Assembly (NCBI GenBank): GCA_012999515.1 | Contig: JABEEB010000001.1 | Location: 1,674,001 to 1,738,000, forward strand | Length of the DNA: 64,000 nucleotides | Direction: 5' to 3' | Origin: Salifodinibacter halophilus | Lineage (GTDB): Bacteria; Pseudomonadota; Gammaproteobacteria; Nevskiales; Salinisphaeraceae | Part shown: positions 8,762-18,523 of the stretch, piece by piece | Numbering within the stretch: the stretch's first letter is position 1 | Layout: each line of letters opens with the position of its first letter | The notes under the pieces: model-generated | Database searches by the model: none | Seen by the model: the letters and a program-made list of their open reading frames with translations, nothing else | What the model was told of the DNA's origin: nothing | Translations under genes and position numbers: made by a program

Positions 8762-10810
8762 ATGCTTGGAAGACTCTCGTTACAAGCTATCCCCTACGAC
8801 AACGTAATTATTATGTCCGCTGTCGCCCTGATGGCGATCACGGGCGCAGTCGTGGTTGGTGCGACGACTTATTACGGTCAGTGGGGGTATCTCTATCGGG
8901 AGTGGTTAACCAGTGTCGATCACACGAAGATCGGCATCATGTACATCATCCTTGCCTTTGTCTTTCTCCTGCGTGGTTTTGTCGATGCCGCCATGATGCG
9001 GGCTCAACAAGCCACAGCGGGCCCGGGTCAAAGCGGCTATTTGTCCTCTGAGCATTTCGCCGAATTGTTCACTGGGCACGGCACGATGATGATTCTTTTC
9101 GTGGCGATGCCATTGATCATTGGCATGATCAACTTGGCGGTACCGCCTCAGATCGGTGCCCGTGATGTGGCGTTTCCGTTTCTGAATTCGGTCAGCTTGT
9201 GGCTGACTTATGCCGGCGGCATGTTGATCATGGTATCGATGGCCCTCGGGCAATTTGGTACCGCCGGCTGGACTGGTTATACGCCGTTTTCGGAGCAAGC
9301 TTTCACGCCGTCCACTGGTGTGGATTATTGGATCTGGGCGATACAGATATCGGGTATCGGCACCACGCTGACCGGTGTCAACTTTCTGGTAACCATACTG
9401 CGTGAGCGTGCGCCGGGGATGACGCTGATGCGCATGCCCATATTCACGTGGTCGGCGTTGATCACGATGGTCTTGGTTGTGTTGGCCTTCCCGGCCCTGA
9501 CGGTCGCGCTCGGCATGCTGTCGCTCGATCGCTTTTTCGATTTCCATTTCTTCACGGGAGATATGGGCGGCAACCAGATGATGTACATCAACATGTTCTG
9601 GATCTGGGGCCACCCGGAAGTCTATATCGTGATTCTGCCTGCCTTTGGGGTGTTCTCCGAGGTGACGGCGACCTTCTGTAACAAGCGCTTGTTCGGTTAC
9701 AAAACCATGGTGTATGCGCTTGCCGTGATCGCGTTCATGTCCTTCGGTGTATGGGTGCACCACTTCTTCACCATGGGGCAGGATGCGCTACGCAACAGCA
9801 TATTTGCGATCGCCACCATGATCATCGGCATCCCCACCGGGGTGAAGATCTACAATTGGATGGCGACCATGTTCCGGGCGCGCATTGAGTTCAAACAACC
9901 GATGCTGTGGACCCTGGGCTTCATCCTGCTGTTTACGATCGGCGGCATGACTGGCGTCATGCTTGCTATCCCGGGGATCGACTACAAAGCGCACAATAGT
10001 GAATTCCTGGTCGCTCACTTCCACAACGTTTTGATTCCCGGCACTATCTTCGGCATGTTCGCCGGCTATACCTACTGGTTCCCGAAAGCATTCGGTTTCC
10101 GTCTCGACGAAAAATGGGGTCGGCACGCATTCTGGGGCTGGTCGATCGGCTTTACGGTCGCGTTCATGCCGCTATATGTGCTGGGTGCGATGGGCATGCC
10201 GAGGCGCATGGCGTCTTATTCCAATCCAGAGTGGACCCCCTTGTTATGGGTGGCGGCCCTGGGTGCGGTGATCGTCATGTACGGCATCGTCTGCCAGATC
10301 ATCCAGTTGATCTCGAGCATCAGAAATCGTCACCGGCTAGCCGACTTGACCGGCGATCCATGGGGCGGTCGTACGCTTGAATGGGCGATGTCGTCGCCGC
10401 CAGCTGAATACAATTTCCCTGTTATCCCCAGGGTTCACGGTATCGATGCCTTCATGGACATGAAGGAAAATGGCACGGCCTATCAGCGTCCGGCCGAGTA
10501 CGGCGATATCCATATGCCGCAGAATACGGCTGCCGGCTTGATTCTCGGTATTGCAGCTTTCGTATTCGGCTTTGGTTTGATCTGGTATATATGGTGGCTG
10601 GCGATTCTGGCTGGCTTGGTCATGATGGGCGCGGTCATCTGGCGATCCTGCACGGACGACGTGGAATTCACGATTCCGGCGGATGAGGTCAAGCATATTG
10701 AGGATGAGCGCTTCCGCAAGATTGCGTTGGCCAGCCAACAAACCGACGTTATCGACTCGGAGTCGCGTGGCCGCGTGAATATTGACGGTGAGCCCCTGTC
10801 TCCTGGTTAA
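8762..10810 (+). CDS. cyoB: Cytochrome bo3 ubiquinol oxidase subunit I
   Basis: This is the catalytic subunit carrying the low-spin haem and the haem-CuB site, where oxygen is reduced to water and protons are pumped. The 682-residue protein has many membrane helices and the expected ligand motifs: HGTMM (low-spin haem His), WGHPEVYIVILP (CuB His with the neighbouring Tyr of the cross-linked pair), HHFFTMG (CuB His pair) and VAHFHNV (haem His). A Shine-Dalgarno (GGAG) precedes ATG 8762. The ends extended beyond the 12-helix core are typical of CyoB. Confidence 0.97.
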   Translation: MLGRLSLQAIPYDNVIIMSAVALMAITGAVVVGATTYYGQWGYLYREWLTSVDHTKIGIMYIILAFVFLLRGFVDAAMMRAQQATAGPGQSGYLSSEHFAELFTGHGTMMILFVAMPLIIGMINLAVPPQIGARDVAFPFLNSVSLWLTYAGGMLIMVSMALGQFGTAGWTGYTPFSEQAFTPSTGVDYWIWAIQISGIGTTLTGVNFLVTILRERAPGMTLMRMPIFTWSALITMVLVVLAFPALTVALGMLSLDRFFDFHFFTGDMGGNQMMYINMFWIWGHPEVYIVILPAFGVFSEVTATFCNKRLFGYKTMVYALAVIAFMSFGVWVHHFFTMGQDALRNSIFAIATMIIGIPTGVKIYNWMATMFRARIEFKQPMLWTLGFILLFTIGGMTGVMLAIPGIDYKAHNSEFLVAHFHNVLIPGTIFGMFAGYTYWFPKAFGFRLDEKWGRHAFWGWSIGFTVAFMPLYVLGAMGMPRRMASYSNPEWTPLLWVAALGAVIVMYGIVCQIIQLISSIRNRHRLADLTGDPWGGRTLEWAMSSPPAEYNFPVIPRVHGIDAFMDMKENGTAYQRPAEYGDIHMPQNTAAGLILGIAAFVFGFGLIWYIWWLAILAGLVMMGAVIWRSCTDDVEFTIPADEVKHIEDERFRKIALASQQTDVIDSESRGRVNIDGEPLSPG

Positions 10811-10862
10811 TGCGCTGATATCAAACGGTATATCAGGACTGTCTTATATTTAAACTGGATCG

Positions 10863-11474
10863 ATGATGGCAACTACTGACGCGGCAGCGCATGACGGCAT
10901 TCGGGCCGAAGCCAGCCAGGGAACGGTCGTGAACTTCGGGTTTTGGCTCTACCTGATGAGTGACGTAATCATCTTTTCGATGCTTTTCGTCGCTTTCGTA
11001 AATCTGTCGACGAACTATGCACAAGGGCCTACTGGCCAGGAGCTGTTCGAGCTGCCGCTGGTCTTTATTGAGACCATGGCGTTGCTGATTAGCAGTCTGA
11101 CCTATGGTCTGGTCATGATCTGTCTGCGTCAGGGCAATACAAAATGGGTCCAAGGTTGGCTGTTGATCACCTTCTTGCTGGGGGTGGGCTTCGTCGGCTT
11201 GGAGCTGTATGAATTTTTGCATCTGGCGTTCGAGGGATACGGGCCACAGCGGAGCGCTTTCCTGTCGTCGTTCTTCACGCTGGTTGGCACCCACGGCACA
11301 CACGTTACGTTCGGGCTGATCTGGATCCTGGTGATGGTCGGCCAGGTGGCCTATAAGGGGCTGACACCGGCAGTTGCGTCACGCCTGACGCGACTGAGTC
11401 TGTTCTGGCATTTCTTGGATATCGTGTGGATTGCGGTATTCTCCACGGTCTATCTCGGAGGCATGTACCGATGA
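10863..11474 (+). CDS. cyoC: Cytochrome bo3 ubiquinol oxidase subunit III
   Basis: The 203-residue membrane protein has about five helices and matches haem-copper oxidase subunit III of the CyoC type (FWLYLMSDVIIFSMLF near the N-terminus, HGTHVTFGLIW mid-protein, FWHFLDIVWI near the C-terminus). There are two adjacent ATG codons (10863 and 10866). Its stop overlaps the next gene as ATGA, which suggests coupled translation with cyoD. Confidence 0.95.
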   Translation: MMATTDAAAHDGIRAEASQGTVVNFGFWLYLMSDVIIFSMLFVAFVNLSTNYAQGPTGQELFELPLVFIETMALLISSLTYGLVMICLRQGNTKWVQGWLLITFLLGVGFVGLELYEFLHLAFEGYGPQRSAFLSSFFTLVGTHGTHVTFGLIWILVMVGQVAYKGLTPAVASRLTRLSLFWHFLDIVWIAVFSTVYLGGMYR

Positions 11475-11812
11475 GTCATTCACCGGACACAGACGCCCAG
11501 GGCGGTAGCGAAGCGACACTGGGCAGCTATAGCGTTGGCTTTATACTCGCCATTATTTTGACGGCCATCCCGTTCGCCGTTGTCGGTTTCGGCTTGCTCC
11601 CGCGCCCCGAAGCCCTTATCACAGTTGGCGTCACCGCCGTCATCCAGATTCTGGTGCACCTGTATTTCTTCCTGCATCTGGATGTGTCGCGAGAACACCT
11701 GGCGAACACGATGACGGGCGTTTTCACCGCGCTGATCATGGCGGTATTGGTCGGTGGCACGATCTGGTTATTCTATAGTCTGAATTACCGTACGATGATG
11801 GGCGGCGGCTGA
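11471..11812 (+). CDS. cyoD: Cytochrome bo3 ubiquinol oxidase subunit IV
   Basis: This small three-helix membrane protein (113 residues) supports assembly of the CuB site in bo3 oxidases. The VHLYFFLHLD segment and helix spacing match CyoD. The ATG at 11471 overlaps the cyoC stop by four bases. The family's frequent fifth gene, cyoE (haem O synthase), does not follow; folB comes next. Confidence 0.93.
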   Translation: MSHSPDTDAQGGSEATLGSYSVGFILAIILTAIPFAVVGFGLLPRPEALITVGVTAVIQILVHLYFFLHLDVSREHLANTMTGVFTALIMAVLVGGTIWLFYSLNYRTMMGGG

Positions 11813-11853
11813 GCCGTCGCTGCCCCGCTTGCGCAGGTGACAGGCAGGCATTG

Positions 11854-12210
11854 ATGGATACCGTCTTTATCCGTGGTCTGGAAGTGGCGGCCATCATTGG
11901 CATCCATGACGCTGAGCGCCACATGCCGCAGCGTCTGCGAATCGACTTGGCGCTTAACTACGACACTCGAGCGGCGGCTGCGAGCGACGTTGTGGCCGAT
12001 ACGCTCGATTACCAACAGATCAGTAGCGACCTTCAGGCGTTTGTCGAGTCGACTCGATACCAGTTAGTTGAAACGCTGGCCAATCGTATAGCCGAGAAGC
12101 TATTGCGCGATCACTCGATCGAAGCATTGACTTTAACGTTGACCAAGCCGGACGTCATGGCGCCTGATGTTGGCGTAACAATCGAACGTAGCCAGAAACC
12201 CGGGGCGTAG
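11854..12210 (+). CDS. folB: Dihydroneopterin aldolase
   Basis: FolB cleaves 7,8-dihydroneopterin to 6-hydroxymethyl-dihydropterin and glycolaldehyde in folate synthesis. The 118-residue protein has the typical opening DTVFIRGLEVAAIIGIHDAER, the LDYQQIS segment, the catalytic-region ETLANRIAEKLL, and the C-terminal LTKPDVMAPDVGVTIER. ATG 11854 is preferred over TTG 11851. It is 41 bases from cyoD on the same strand. Confidence 0.93.
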   Translation: MDTVFIRGLEVAAIIGIHDAERHMPQRLRIDLALNYDTRAAAASDVVADTLDYQQISSDLQAFVESTRYQLVETLANRIAEKLLRDHSIEALTLTLTKPDVMAPDVGVTIERSQKPGA

Positions 12211-12299
12211 CCGGATAGAAAGTGCCACGGCTTTACGCCGCCCGGGTTCGATAGGTTTGGGCGTTAAGCGGAAGTCTCCGTGCGCGCGGTGTGATCGCC

Positions 12300-12706
12300 G
12301 CGCTCGTTCAACGAGCCTTGTAAGGTTGCTGTAAACCCTGCTTCGGCCGGCGCATACCCGCGGATTGCGCGTATTCGTTGTCAGCGAGAAACGTATTCGC
12401 GCTGCAACTTGGTATCGAGTGCGTAAAGCGTGAAATGATACTGGTGCACGCCGGGCGGGTAGACGCCGGTATAACCGGTATTGCCGGCCATTTTGACTAA
12501 AAGCGTGTTGGGTCGGCCAGTTGTGAGCGAGCCATATCTGCTGACAGCTGGTGACGCGAGGCTTCAGGTTATAGACGATCCAATGTACGCAGTGCCCGTT
12601 CGGTGTGCCCGGATCGATAATCGCCAACGCGAGTGACCCGCGCCGTCCCGATACAACATGCCGCCAAATACAGCGCTAACCCAAGTGTTCGCTGTGTCGC
12701 TCGCAT
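12300..12706 (-). pseudogene. Decayed PEBP-family (YbhB/YbcL-type) lipoprotein gene
   Basis: Translating the minus strand in three frames recovers successive pieces of a phosphatidylethanolamine-binding-like protein. A lipoprotein-like leader (MRATQRTLGLALYLAACC) starts at ATG 12706; SLALAIIDPGTPNGHCVHWIVYNL follows in a second frame near 12630-12560; NTGYTGVYPPGVHQYHF continues in another frame near 12480-12430. The order and motifs match the YbhB/YbcL family, so at least two frameshifts and probably deletions have broken it. Its ATG sits on the stop of the upstream GFA gene, as if they were once an operon. The 3' limit is approximate. Confidence 0.75.
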
Positions 12707-12707
12707 C

Positions 12708-13142
12708 TCATGCGAGCGCCCATTCGGCACGCAGGGTGGCATCAGCGACCGTGGTTAATCTCGGGTCGGGCGCGTAGTAATCGCCTGCTTCGTCGGCGCA
12801 GATCGCGCCGGCGCAAATCAGTCCGGTTGGTGCATTGAGTACGCCGGCCGCGACCGAGATCTGATTGTGGTCGAATTTCTCATAGAACAAGCTACTGCCG
12901 CAGTTGCTGCAGAACCCGCGCCGGGCGATTGTTGATGAGTCGAACCAGCGCAGCGTATTGTCGCAGGTGAAGGTTAAATCGTGGCGATGCACCGCGAATG
13001 CGGCCCAGACGTGTCCGGAAGTCTTGCGACACGTGTGACAGTGGCACTCGAGCACGGGCCGAATTTCACTCGCTTCAATCTGAAATGTGACGCCACCACA
13101 CGCACAAGAGCCCGCCAGGTCGATTGTTTCGGCGTGAGCCAT
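12708..13142 (-). CDS. GFA/CENP-V domain zinc protein
   Basis: This 144-residue protein belongs to the family of glutathione-dependent formaldehyde-activating enzymes and their many relatives of unknown role. The zinc ligands are visible: CACGGV near residue 13, CHCHTCRKTSG near 34-40, and CSNCGSSLFYE near 78-82. The substrate cannot be told from sequence, and few members of the family act on S-hydroxymethylglutathione. It is followed by the broken PEBP gene. Confidence 0.88.
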   Translation of the reverse strand: MAHAETIDLAGSCACGGVTFQIEASEIRPVLECHCHTCRKTSGHVWAAFAVHRHDLTFTCDNTLRWFDSSTIARRGFCSNCGSSLFYEKFDHNQISVAAGVLNAPTGLICAGAICADEAGDYYAPDPRLTTVADATLRAEWALA

Positions 13143-13224
13143 ACAACCCTCTCGTCGAGAAACGCTTGCTGCAATCGTAGCGCACCTCGTGTCCGCGATC
13201 GATCACGACGTTCGTGGTCAAACG

Positions 13225-16200
13225 TTAGTCGACGAACCGCCGCGCATTAGTGAAAAGTCGCGCCCATGGACTGACATCGTCGCTGCTGCGCGGTGCCCAG
13301 GACAAATTCGTCATACGGGTGACGCGCTCAGGGTGCGGCATGGTCAACAACACTCGGCCGTCGCGGCTGGTCACACCGGTGATGCCGTCGGGCGAACCGT
13401 TGGGGTTGGCTGGGTAAGTCGTGGTCGGACTGCCGTAATGATCGACAAACCGGAGCCCGACACGGTAATCGGCGGCCAATGTCGCCGGCGATGTGCCGTC
13501 AGGAAATTCGACTCGGCCCTCGCCGTGGGCGACTGCGATGGGCACGCGTGTGCCCGCCATACCCGCCAGTAGCACCGAGTTTGATTCCGCGATCTCGACC
13601 GCGCTGGTGCGGCCTTCAAACTGGCGCGAGGCGTTATGCGTAAAGCGCGGCCAGCCGCCGGCGCCGGGGATGATGTCGGCCAGTTCGGCGAGCATCTGGC
13701 AGCCGTTGCACACACCGAGCGTGAACGTTTCCGGCCGCGCGAAAAAATCGGCAAACACGCGCCGCAAGCGTTCGTCGAACAAAATGGAATACGCCCAGCC
13801 GCGACCGGCGCCCAGCACGTCACCATAGGAAAAACCACCGCAAGCAGCCAGCCCCTGATAGGCGGCGAGCGAGCTGCCGGCTTTAAGGTCCGACATATGG
13901 AGGTCGTAGGCATCGAAACCGGCGCGCGTAAACGCCGCGGCCATTTCGGCATGGCCATTGACGCCTTGTTCACGCAGGATCGCGACCGACGGACGCGTCG
14001 TCGCTGGCCGCGGCCAATCGATAGCCGCATCCGGTTGAAACGACAGCTCATAAGGTAGGCCTGGATCACGCTCGTCGCGGATGGCATCGAATTCGGCATC
14101 GGCCGAACCCGCATCGTCGCGCAGATGCTGCATGGCGTAGCTTGTCGCCGCCCAGGTTTGCTGCAGATCGGCGCGACGCGCGGCATAAACTGGCTTGCCG
14201 TCGCGCTGGATGCGCAGTTCACCCGTGTCGGTGACAGCGCCGAGTCGCTTGGTGGGCACGCCGAGGGCATCGGCCTCACGTTGCACGGTATCTATCACGC
14301 CGCGTTCAACTTGAACCACGGCGCCGAGTTCTTCGCTGAACAACTCGGCAAGGTTATCGGCATGGTTGCCGTGCTCGCTCAGCGCCAGATCGACGCCAAC
14401 CCGGCCTGCGAATAGCATCTCGGCAACGCAAGCAAACAATCCGCCGTCGCTCCGATCATGGTAGGCCAGCAGATACCCCTCGTGGGTCAGCCGTCGAACC
14501 AGGTCGACAAAACCGATCAGACGCGCCGGATCATCGAGATCAGGCGCGGTCTCACCGATTGAATCAAACGCCTGCGCCAGTGCCGAGCCGCCCAGGCGAT
14601 CGGCGCCAGCACCGAGGTCGAATAAAAGCAATTCGGTGTCGGCTTGCGACGGCGGTGCCAACTGTGGCGTGTGTGTCGCGGCCGCATCGCGTACGGGTGC
14701 GAAGCCCGTTATCACGAGCGAGACCGGGGCACGGGCGCTAACCGTCGTGCCTTCATCGCGCCATGCCGCCTGCATCGACAGCGAATCCTTGCCGACCGGA
14801 ATGGAGATGCCGAGTGCTGGGGCTAGTTCCTGACCGACGGCGCGTACAGCATCGTAGAGCGCAGCATCCTCGGCGGGGTCGCCGGCCGCGGCCATCCAGT
14901 TCGCGGACAGCCGCACATCGGAGAGCGTATCGATCGACGCCGCGGCGATATTGGTAATGGCTTCGCCGACTGCCAGCCGGGCGGCGGCGGCCGAGTTGAC
15001 CAGCGCAACACCCGGGCGTTCGCCTATCGCCATGGCCTCGCCCGTGTCGGCGTCGTGTGTGGTGGTCGTGACAGCGACGTCGGCGACCGGTACTTGCCAC
15101 GGCCCGACCATCTGGTCACGCGCGGTACGTCCACCGATGCTGCGATCGCCAATCGTAATCAGAAATGCCTTGCTGGCAACGCTCGGTATCCGCAGCACGC
15201 GGTTGGCCGCTTCGTCGAGCGCGATATGGTTGACCGCGAATGCCGCCGGGCGCTGTTCGTTATGTATGGCCTCGCGCGTCAGGCGGGGCGTGTGGTCGAA
15301 CAGCGCGTCCATGGGCAGGTCAACCGGATGCTGGTCGTCGGCTGCCTGTGTATCGGTGTCGACAAGACGCAGCTGTGGTTCGGCAATCGCCTGGCCAACC
15401 ACACTGAACGGGCAGCGTTCGCGCTCGGCGATGTTGCGGAACCGGTCGAGATCGTCGGCCGTGATGGCGAGAACAAAGCGCTCCTGGGCTTCATTGCACC
15501 AGATTTCGGCTGGCGACAGGCTGGTGTCCGCCGCTTGCACGTCGCGTAACTGAAAATGACCGCCACGGTCATCGGCGTGGACCAGCTCCGGCAACGCGTT
15601 GGATAGGCCGCCGGCGCCGACGTCGTGTATCGATACGATCGGATTATGCCGGCCGTTGTCGGCGCAAGCGACGCAGGCGTCGATCACCTGCTGAGTACGG
15701 CGCTGGATCTCGGGATTGGCGCGTTGCACCGAGGCAAAGTCCAGTTCTGCGCGGTCGGCGGCGCTACCCAGCGAGGACGTCGCCCCGCCGCCGAGACCAA
15801 TCCGCATTGCCGGGCCACCGAGCACAACCAGCCGCGCGTCGACCTCGACCGGCTGTTTAGCGACGTGGGCTGGACGCATGTTCCCCATGCCGCCGGCGAT
15901 CATGATCGGTTTGTGATAGGCGCGCAGGCCGGTGGCCGGCTCGTCGTGGTTCAGCGTGCGGAAAAAGCCGGCGAGATTGGGACGGCCGAACTCGTTGTTG
16001 TAGCGCGCGGCACCGATGGGCCCATCGCGCATGATGGCAAGTGCGCTCTGGAGATGACTCGGGCGCCGGGCATCGGCTTCCCAGGGTTGAACATCGCCGG
16101 GCAGTCGCAGATCGGCTACCGCGAAACCGGTGACGCCGGCCTTGGAAAATCCACCGCGCCCGGTTGCGGCTTCGTCGCGGATTTCGCCGCCGGCTCCGGT

Positions 16201-17106
16201 CGCGGCGCCGGGCCCAGGGGCGATCGCGGTCGGGTGGTTATGGGTCTCGACCTTGATCGCTAGATGAACCGGCTCGTTGACCGGGCGGTAACGCTGGTGA
16301 TCGTCGACCAGCAGGCGCGTCGCTTCAGGGCCCGCGAGCACGGCCGAATTATCGCTGTAGGCCGAGAGTACGCCGTTGGGCGCCGCGCGATGGCTTGTTC
16401 GAATCATCTCGAACAGCGAATCCGGCGCGCGCTCACCGTCGACGTCGAATGCGGCGTTGAATATCTTGTGGCGACAGTGTTCAGAGTTAATCTGGCCGAA
16501 CATCATCAGTTCGACGTCGGTCGGGTCGCGACCCAACGTCTGGTAGCGTTCGGCCAGAAATGCGACTTCATCGTCGGACAGCGCCAGCCCCCAGTCGCGA
16601 TTGGCCGCGGCGAGCGCGTCGATGCCGTTGGCAGCTAATGCGACGCGCCGGAGCGCGCCCGCGGCGTACTCGGCGAATAGTGCCGGCAGCTGGGCCAAAT
16701 CGGCAACCAGCGTCTCGGTCATCGGATCGTGCAGCAAACCGGTTGCTGTCAGCGCCTCGAGCGGTGGTGCGCTATCGAATGTATACGCGGTGGCTCGCTC
16801 GACGCGCTCGACGGCGTCGATGCCACAGCGCGCCACGATATCCTGGGCTTTGCTGGACCATGGCGATACGGTGCCGAAACGCGGTATCGCGATCGCCTGT
16901 GGCGTTTGTCCGGTCAACGGCGCAGCGTCGAGAAGCGTGCGCAAGTGCGCCCATTGGTCCAGAGTCGGCTCATACTGCAAACCAACGACGAATAACTCGT
17001 GGGCCGCCGTTAAACGGGCATCAAGGCCGACGGCCTCGAGCCGGCGTTGAACATCCGCGTTTACGTTGATCGAACTGCCGGACAGTATTTGGGTATGCGC
17101 GATCAT
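13225..17106 (-). CDS. purL: Phosphoribosylformylglycinamidine synthase (single-chain)
   Basis: This enzyme converts FGAR, glutamine and ATP to FGAM in purine synthesis. At 1293 residues it is the large single-chain form of proteobacteria: an N-terminal PurS-like domain, a linker, two AIRS-type halves (HNHPTAIAPGPGAATGAGGEIRDE near residue 290; HDVGAGGLSNALPELV near 490) and a C-terminal class I glutaminase with nucleophile Cys in LGVCNGCQML, followed by MPHPERVTR. ATG 17106 overlaps the upstream MBL-fold gene as ATGA, indicating co-translation. Confidence 0.97.
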   Translation of the reverse strand: MIAHTQILSGSSINVNADVQRRLEAVGLDARLTAAHELFVVGLQYEPTLDQWAHLRTLLDAAPLTGQTPQAIAIPRFGTVSPWSSKAQDIVARCGIDAVERVERATAYTFDSAPPLEALTATGLLHDPMTETLVADLAQLPALFAEYAAGALRRVALAANGIDALAAANRDWGLALSDDEVAFLAERYQTLGRDPTDVELMMFGQINSEHCRHKIFNAAFDVDGERAPDSLFEMIRTSHRAAPNGVLSAYSDNSAVLAGPEATRLLVDDHQRYRPVNEPVHLAIKVETHNHPTAIAPGPGAATGAGGEIRDEAATGRGGFSKAGVTGFAVADLRLPGDVQPWEADARRPSHLQSALAIMRDGPIGAARYNNEFGRPNLAGFFRTLNHDEPATGLRAYHKPIMIAGGMGNMRPAHVAKQPVEVDARLVVLGGPAMRIGLGGGATSSLGSAADRAELDFASVQRANPEIQRRTQQVIDACVACADNGRHNPIVSIHDVGAGGLSNALPELVHADDRGGHFQLRDVQAADTSLSPAEIWCNEAQERFVLAITADDLDRFRNIAERERCPFSVVGQAIAEPQLRLVDTDTQAADDQHPVDLPMDALFDHTPRLTREAIHNEQRPAAFAVNHIALDEAANRVLRIPSVASKAFLITIGDRSIGGRTARDQMVGPWQVPVADVAVTTTTHDADTGEAMAIGERPGVALVNSAAAARLAVGEAITNIAAASIDTLSDVRLSANWMAAAGDPAEDAALYDAVRAVGQELAPALGISIPVGKDSLSMQAAWRDEGTTVSARAPVSLVITGFAPVRDAAATHTPQLAPPSQADTELLLFDLGAGADRLGGSALAQAFDSIGETAPDLDDPARLIGFVDLVRRLTHEGYLLAYHDRSDGGLFACVAEMLFAGRVGVDLALSEHGNHADNLAELFSEELGAVVQVERGVIDTVQREADALGVPTKRLGAVTDTGELRIQRDGKPVYAARRADLQQTWAATSYAMQHLRDDAGSADAEFDAIRDERDPGLPYELSFQPDAAIDWPRPATTRPSVAILREQGVNGHAEMAAAFTRAGFDAYDLHMSDLKAGSSLAAYQGLAACGGFSYGDVLGAGRGWAYSILFDERLRRVFADFFARPETFTLGVCNGCQMLAELADIIPGAGGWPRFTHNASRQFEGRTSAVEIAESNSVLLAGMAGTRVPIAVAHGEGRVEFPDGTSPATLAADYRVGLRFVDHYGSPTTTYPANPNGSPDGITGVTSRDGRVLLTMPHPERVTRMTNLSWAPRSSDDVSPWARLFTNARRFVD

Positions 17107-17879
17107 TGGCCAAGACTCCGCCAGCCAAGCCCGGCCCGCTGATCAGCAACCTGGACCCAGTCCGGTGTGCAATTCAGCGCGTCGGCCAGTGCCTCGCGGG
17201 CTAGATTGGTGTGGTTGTTAGATTGGCTGATATGCGCGGCGACAACGTGTTGCAGCGCATCCGTGTTCAATGCCGCAACAAGCTCGCGCGCCTGATGATT
17301 GCCGAGGTGGCCATGGCCGCTGGCAACACGTTTTTTGAGCGTGGCTGGATAAGGGCCACTGGCGAGCAGATCGGCGTCGTGATTGGCCTCTACGATCAGG
17401 CCGTGGCAGCCGTCGATCATGCTGCGAATATGCGGGGTGGCGTGGCCAGCGTCGGTTAATATGCCGAGTCGGCTGTCGCCGTTGCTGATTATCAACTGGG
17501 CCGGCTCACGCGCGTCGTGGGGGATTGGATACGGGTTGAAGGCCAAATCACCGATCGAAAATGGCTCATGCGGCGAATACAGCTCGCGTGCAAAAACTGG
17601 GTCATCGTGCGTGGCGAAGTGGGTGCCGGGCGTCAGCCAGACCGGGAGTTGGTAGCGGTGCGACAAACGCGATACGCCCTGCCAGTGATCGCTGTGTTCG
17701 TGCGTGATGACGATTGCGTCGAAAGCGTTGAAATCGCGTTCCAGCTCAGCGAGCCGTCGTTCCAGTGTGCGCGCGCTGAAACCAGCGTCGATGAGCACCC
17801 GTGTGTTTGCGTTTTCCACGACCAGCGCGTTACCGGAGCTGCCGCTCCCCAGAACGGCAAAACGCAGATCGTCAGTCAC
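17103..17879 (-). CDS. MBL-fold metallohydrolase (YycJ/WalJ-like)
   Basis: The 258-residue protein has the metallo-beta-lactamase fold with the metal motif THEHSDH near residue 59 and a conserved N-terminal LGSGSSGNALVV, characteristic of the YycJ/WalJ group of predicted single- or double-strand nucleases. Later His/Asp ligands are present (TDAGH, VEANHD, HISQSNN). Its substrate is not established here. It sits between the DUF1820 gene and purL, overlapping both by four bases, so the three form a coupled operon. Confidence 0.85.
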   Translation of the reverse strand: MTDDLRFAVLGSGSSGNALVVENANTRVLIDAGFSARTLERRLAELERDFNAFDAIVITHEHSDHWQGVSRLSHRYQLPVWLTPGTHFATHDDPVFARELYSPHEPFSIGDLAFNPYPIPHDAREPAQLIISNGDSRLGILTDAGHATPHIRSMIDGCHGLIVEANHDADLLASGPYPATLKKRVASGHGHLGNHQARELVAALNTDALQHVVAAHISQSNNHTNLAREALADALNCTPDWVQVADQRAGLGWRSLGQ

Positions 17880-18238
17880 TTGTCACGGCCGTTGCCCGGT
17901 GGGCCCGAGCCCCTGTACGGCGATGGGAAATCGGTGATCTTGCTATTACCGTCGGCCGGTGTAATGCGAGCGTTGCCGCGCTTTGTTACTTCATCGATGC
18001 GAATGATCGAATGCATTGGCACGTGACAGCGCTCGACATCGGCGAATTCGCTGGCGAGTTTTTCCTCACTCGGATCCACGACAACCGCGCTTCGCTCGCC
18101 GAAGACCAGGTCCTCGATTTCGATAAACCCCATGAGATTGCTCTGGACGACCGACCGCGCGTAGACCTCGTAGACTTGGTTATTGTTAACAAAGGCAACG
18201 TGGTACAGCGTTTGTTGGGCGGTCGAATTCGCAACCAT
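17876..18238 (-). CDS. DUF1820 family protein
   Basis: The 120-residue product matches a family found mainly in gammaproteobacteria, recognised by NNNQVYEVYARSV, MGFIEIEDLVFGERSAVVVDPSEEKL and HSIIRIDEVTKRG. No catalytic motif is evident and no function is known to me. A Pro/Gly-rich tail of about 20 residues extends past the conserved core. It is the first gene of the operon leading into the MBL-fold gene and purL. Confidence 0.85.
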   Translation of the reverse strand: MVANSTAQQTLYHVAFVNNNQVYEVYARSVVQSNLMGFIEIEDLVFGERSAVVVDPSEEKLASEFADVERCHVPMHSIIRIDEVTKRGNARITPADGNSKITDFPSPYRGSGPPGNGRDK

Positions 18239-18330
18239 TATCGATGAATACTCAGAGCGCCTGTTCGAACTCGCGCGGGGCTGACACTGCGCCAGCGACC
18301 GGCTGTAAGGTCGTTATCGCATGCCCGGAA

Positions 18331-18421
18331 TGGCGGAGAGGGTGGGATTCGAACCCACGTGGGACGCAAGCCCCCAACCGATTTCGAGTCGGTGCCGTTA
18401 TGACCGCTTCGGTACCTCTCC
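18331..18421 (-). tRNA. tRNA-Ser (anticodon CGA)
   Basis: The minus strand folds as a class II tRNA of 91 bases: acceptor GGAGAGG pairs with CCTCTCC before G and an encoded CCA; the anticodon stem ACCGA/TCGGT encloses CTCGAAA with anticodon CGA; a long variable arm follows; and the T arm carries GGTTCGAATCC. The long variable arm and anticodon identify a serine tRNA reading UCG. Confidence 0.95.
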
Positions 18422-18523
18422 GGAACAACGGGACCGCGGTCTCTCGACCGCTTGTACGCCGCTATAATAAACGATCATGAGAACACGTCCCAAACTCGGG
18501 CCGGCCATCGTGGCGCGGTCGCT

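Noticed and set aside
8906-9763. 285-codon minus-strand frame opposite cyoB
   Set aside because: Hydrophilic His/Arg-rich product typical of the complement of membrane-protein codons; cyoB is certain.
13371-14279. 302-codon frame on the same strand as purL, one base shifted
   Set aside because: It overlaps the glutaminase end of purL in another frame; purL is intact there, so no frameshift is needed to explain it.
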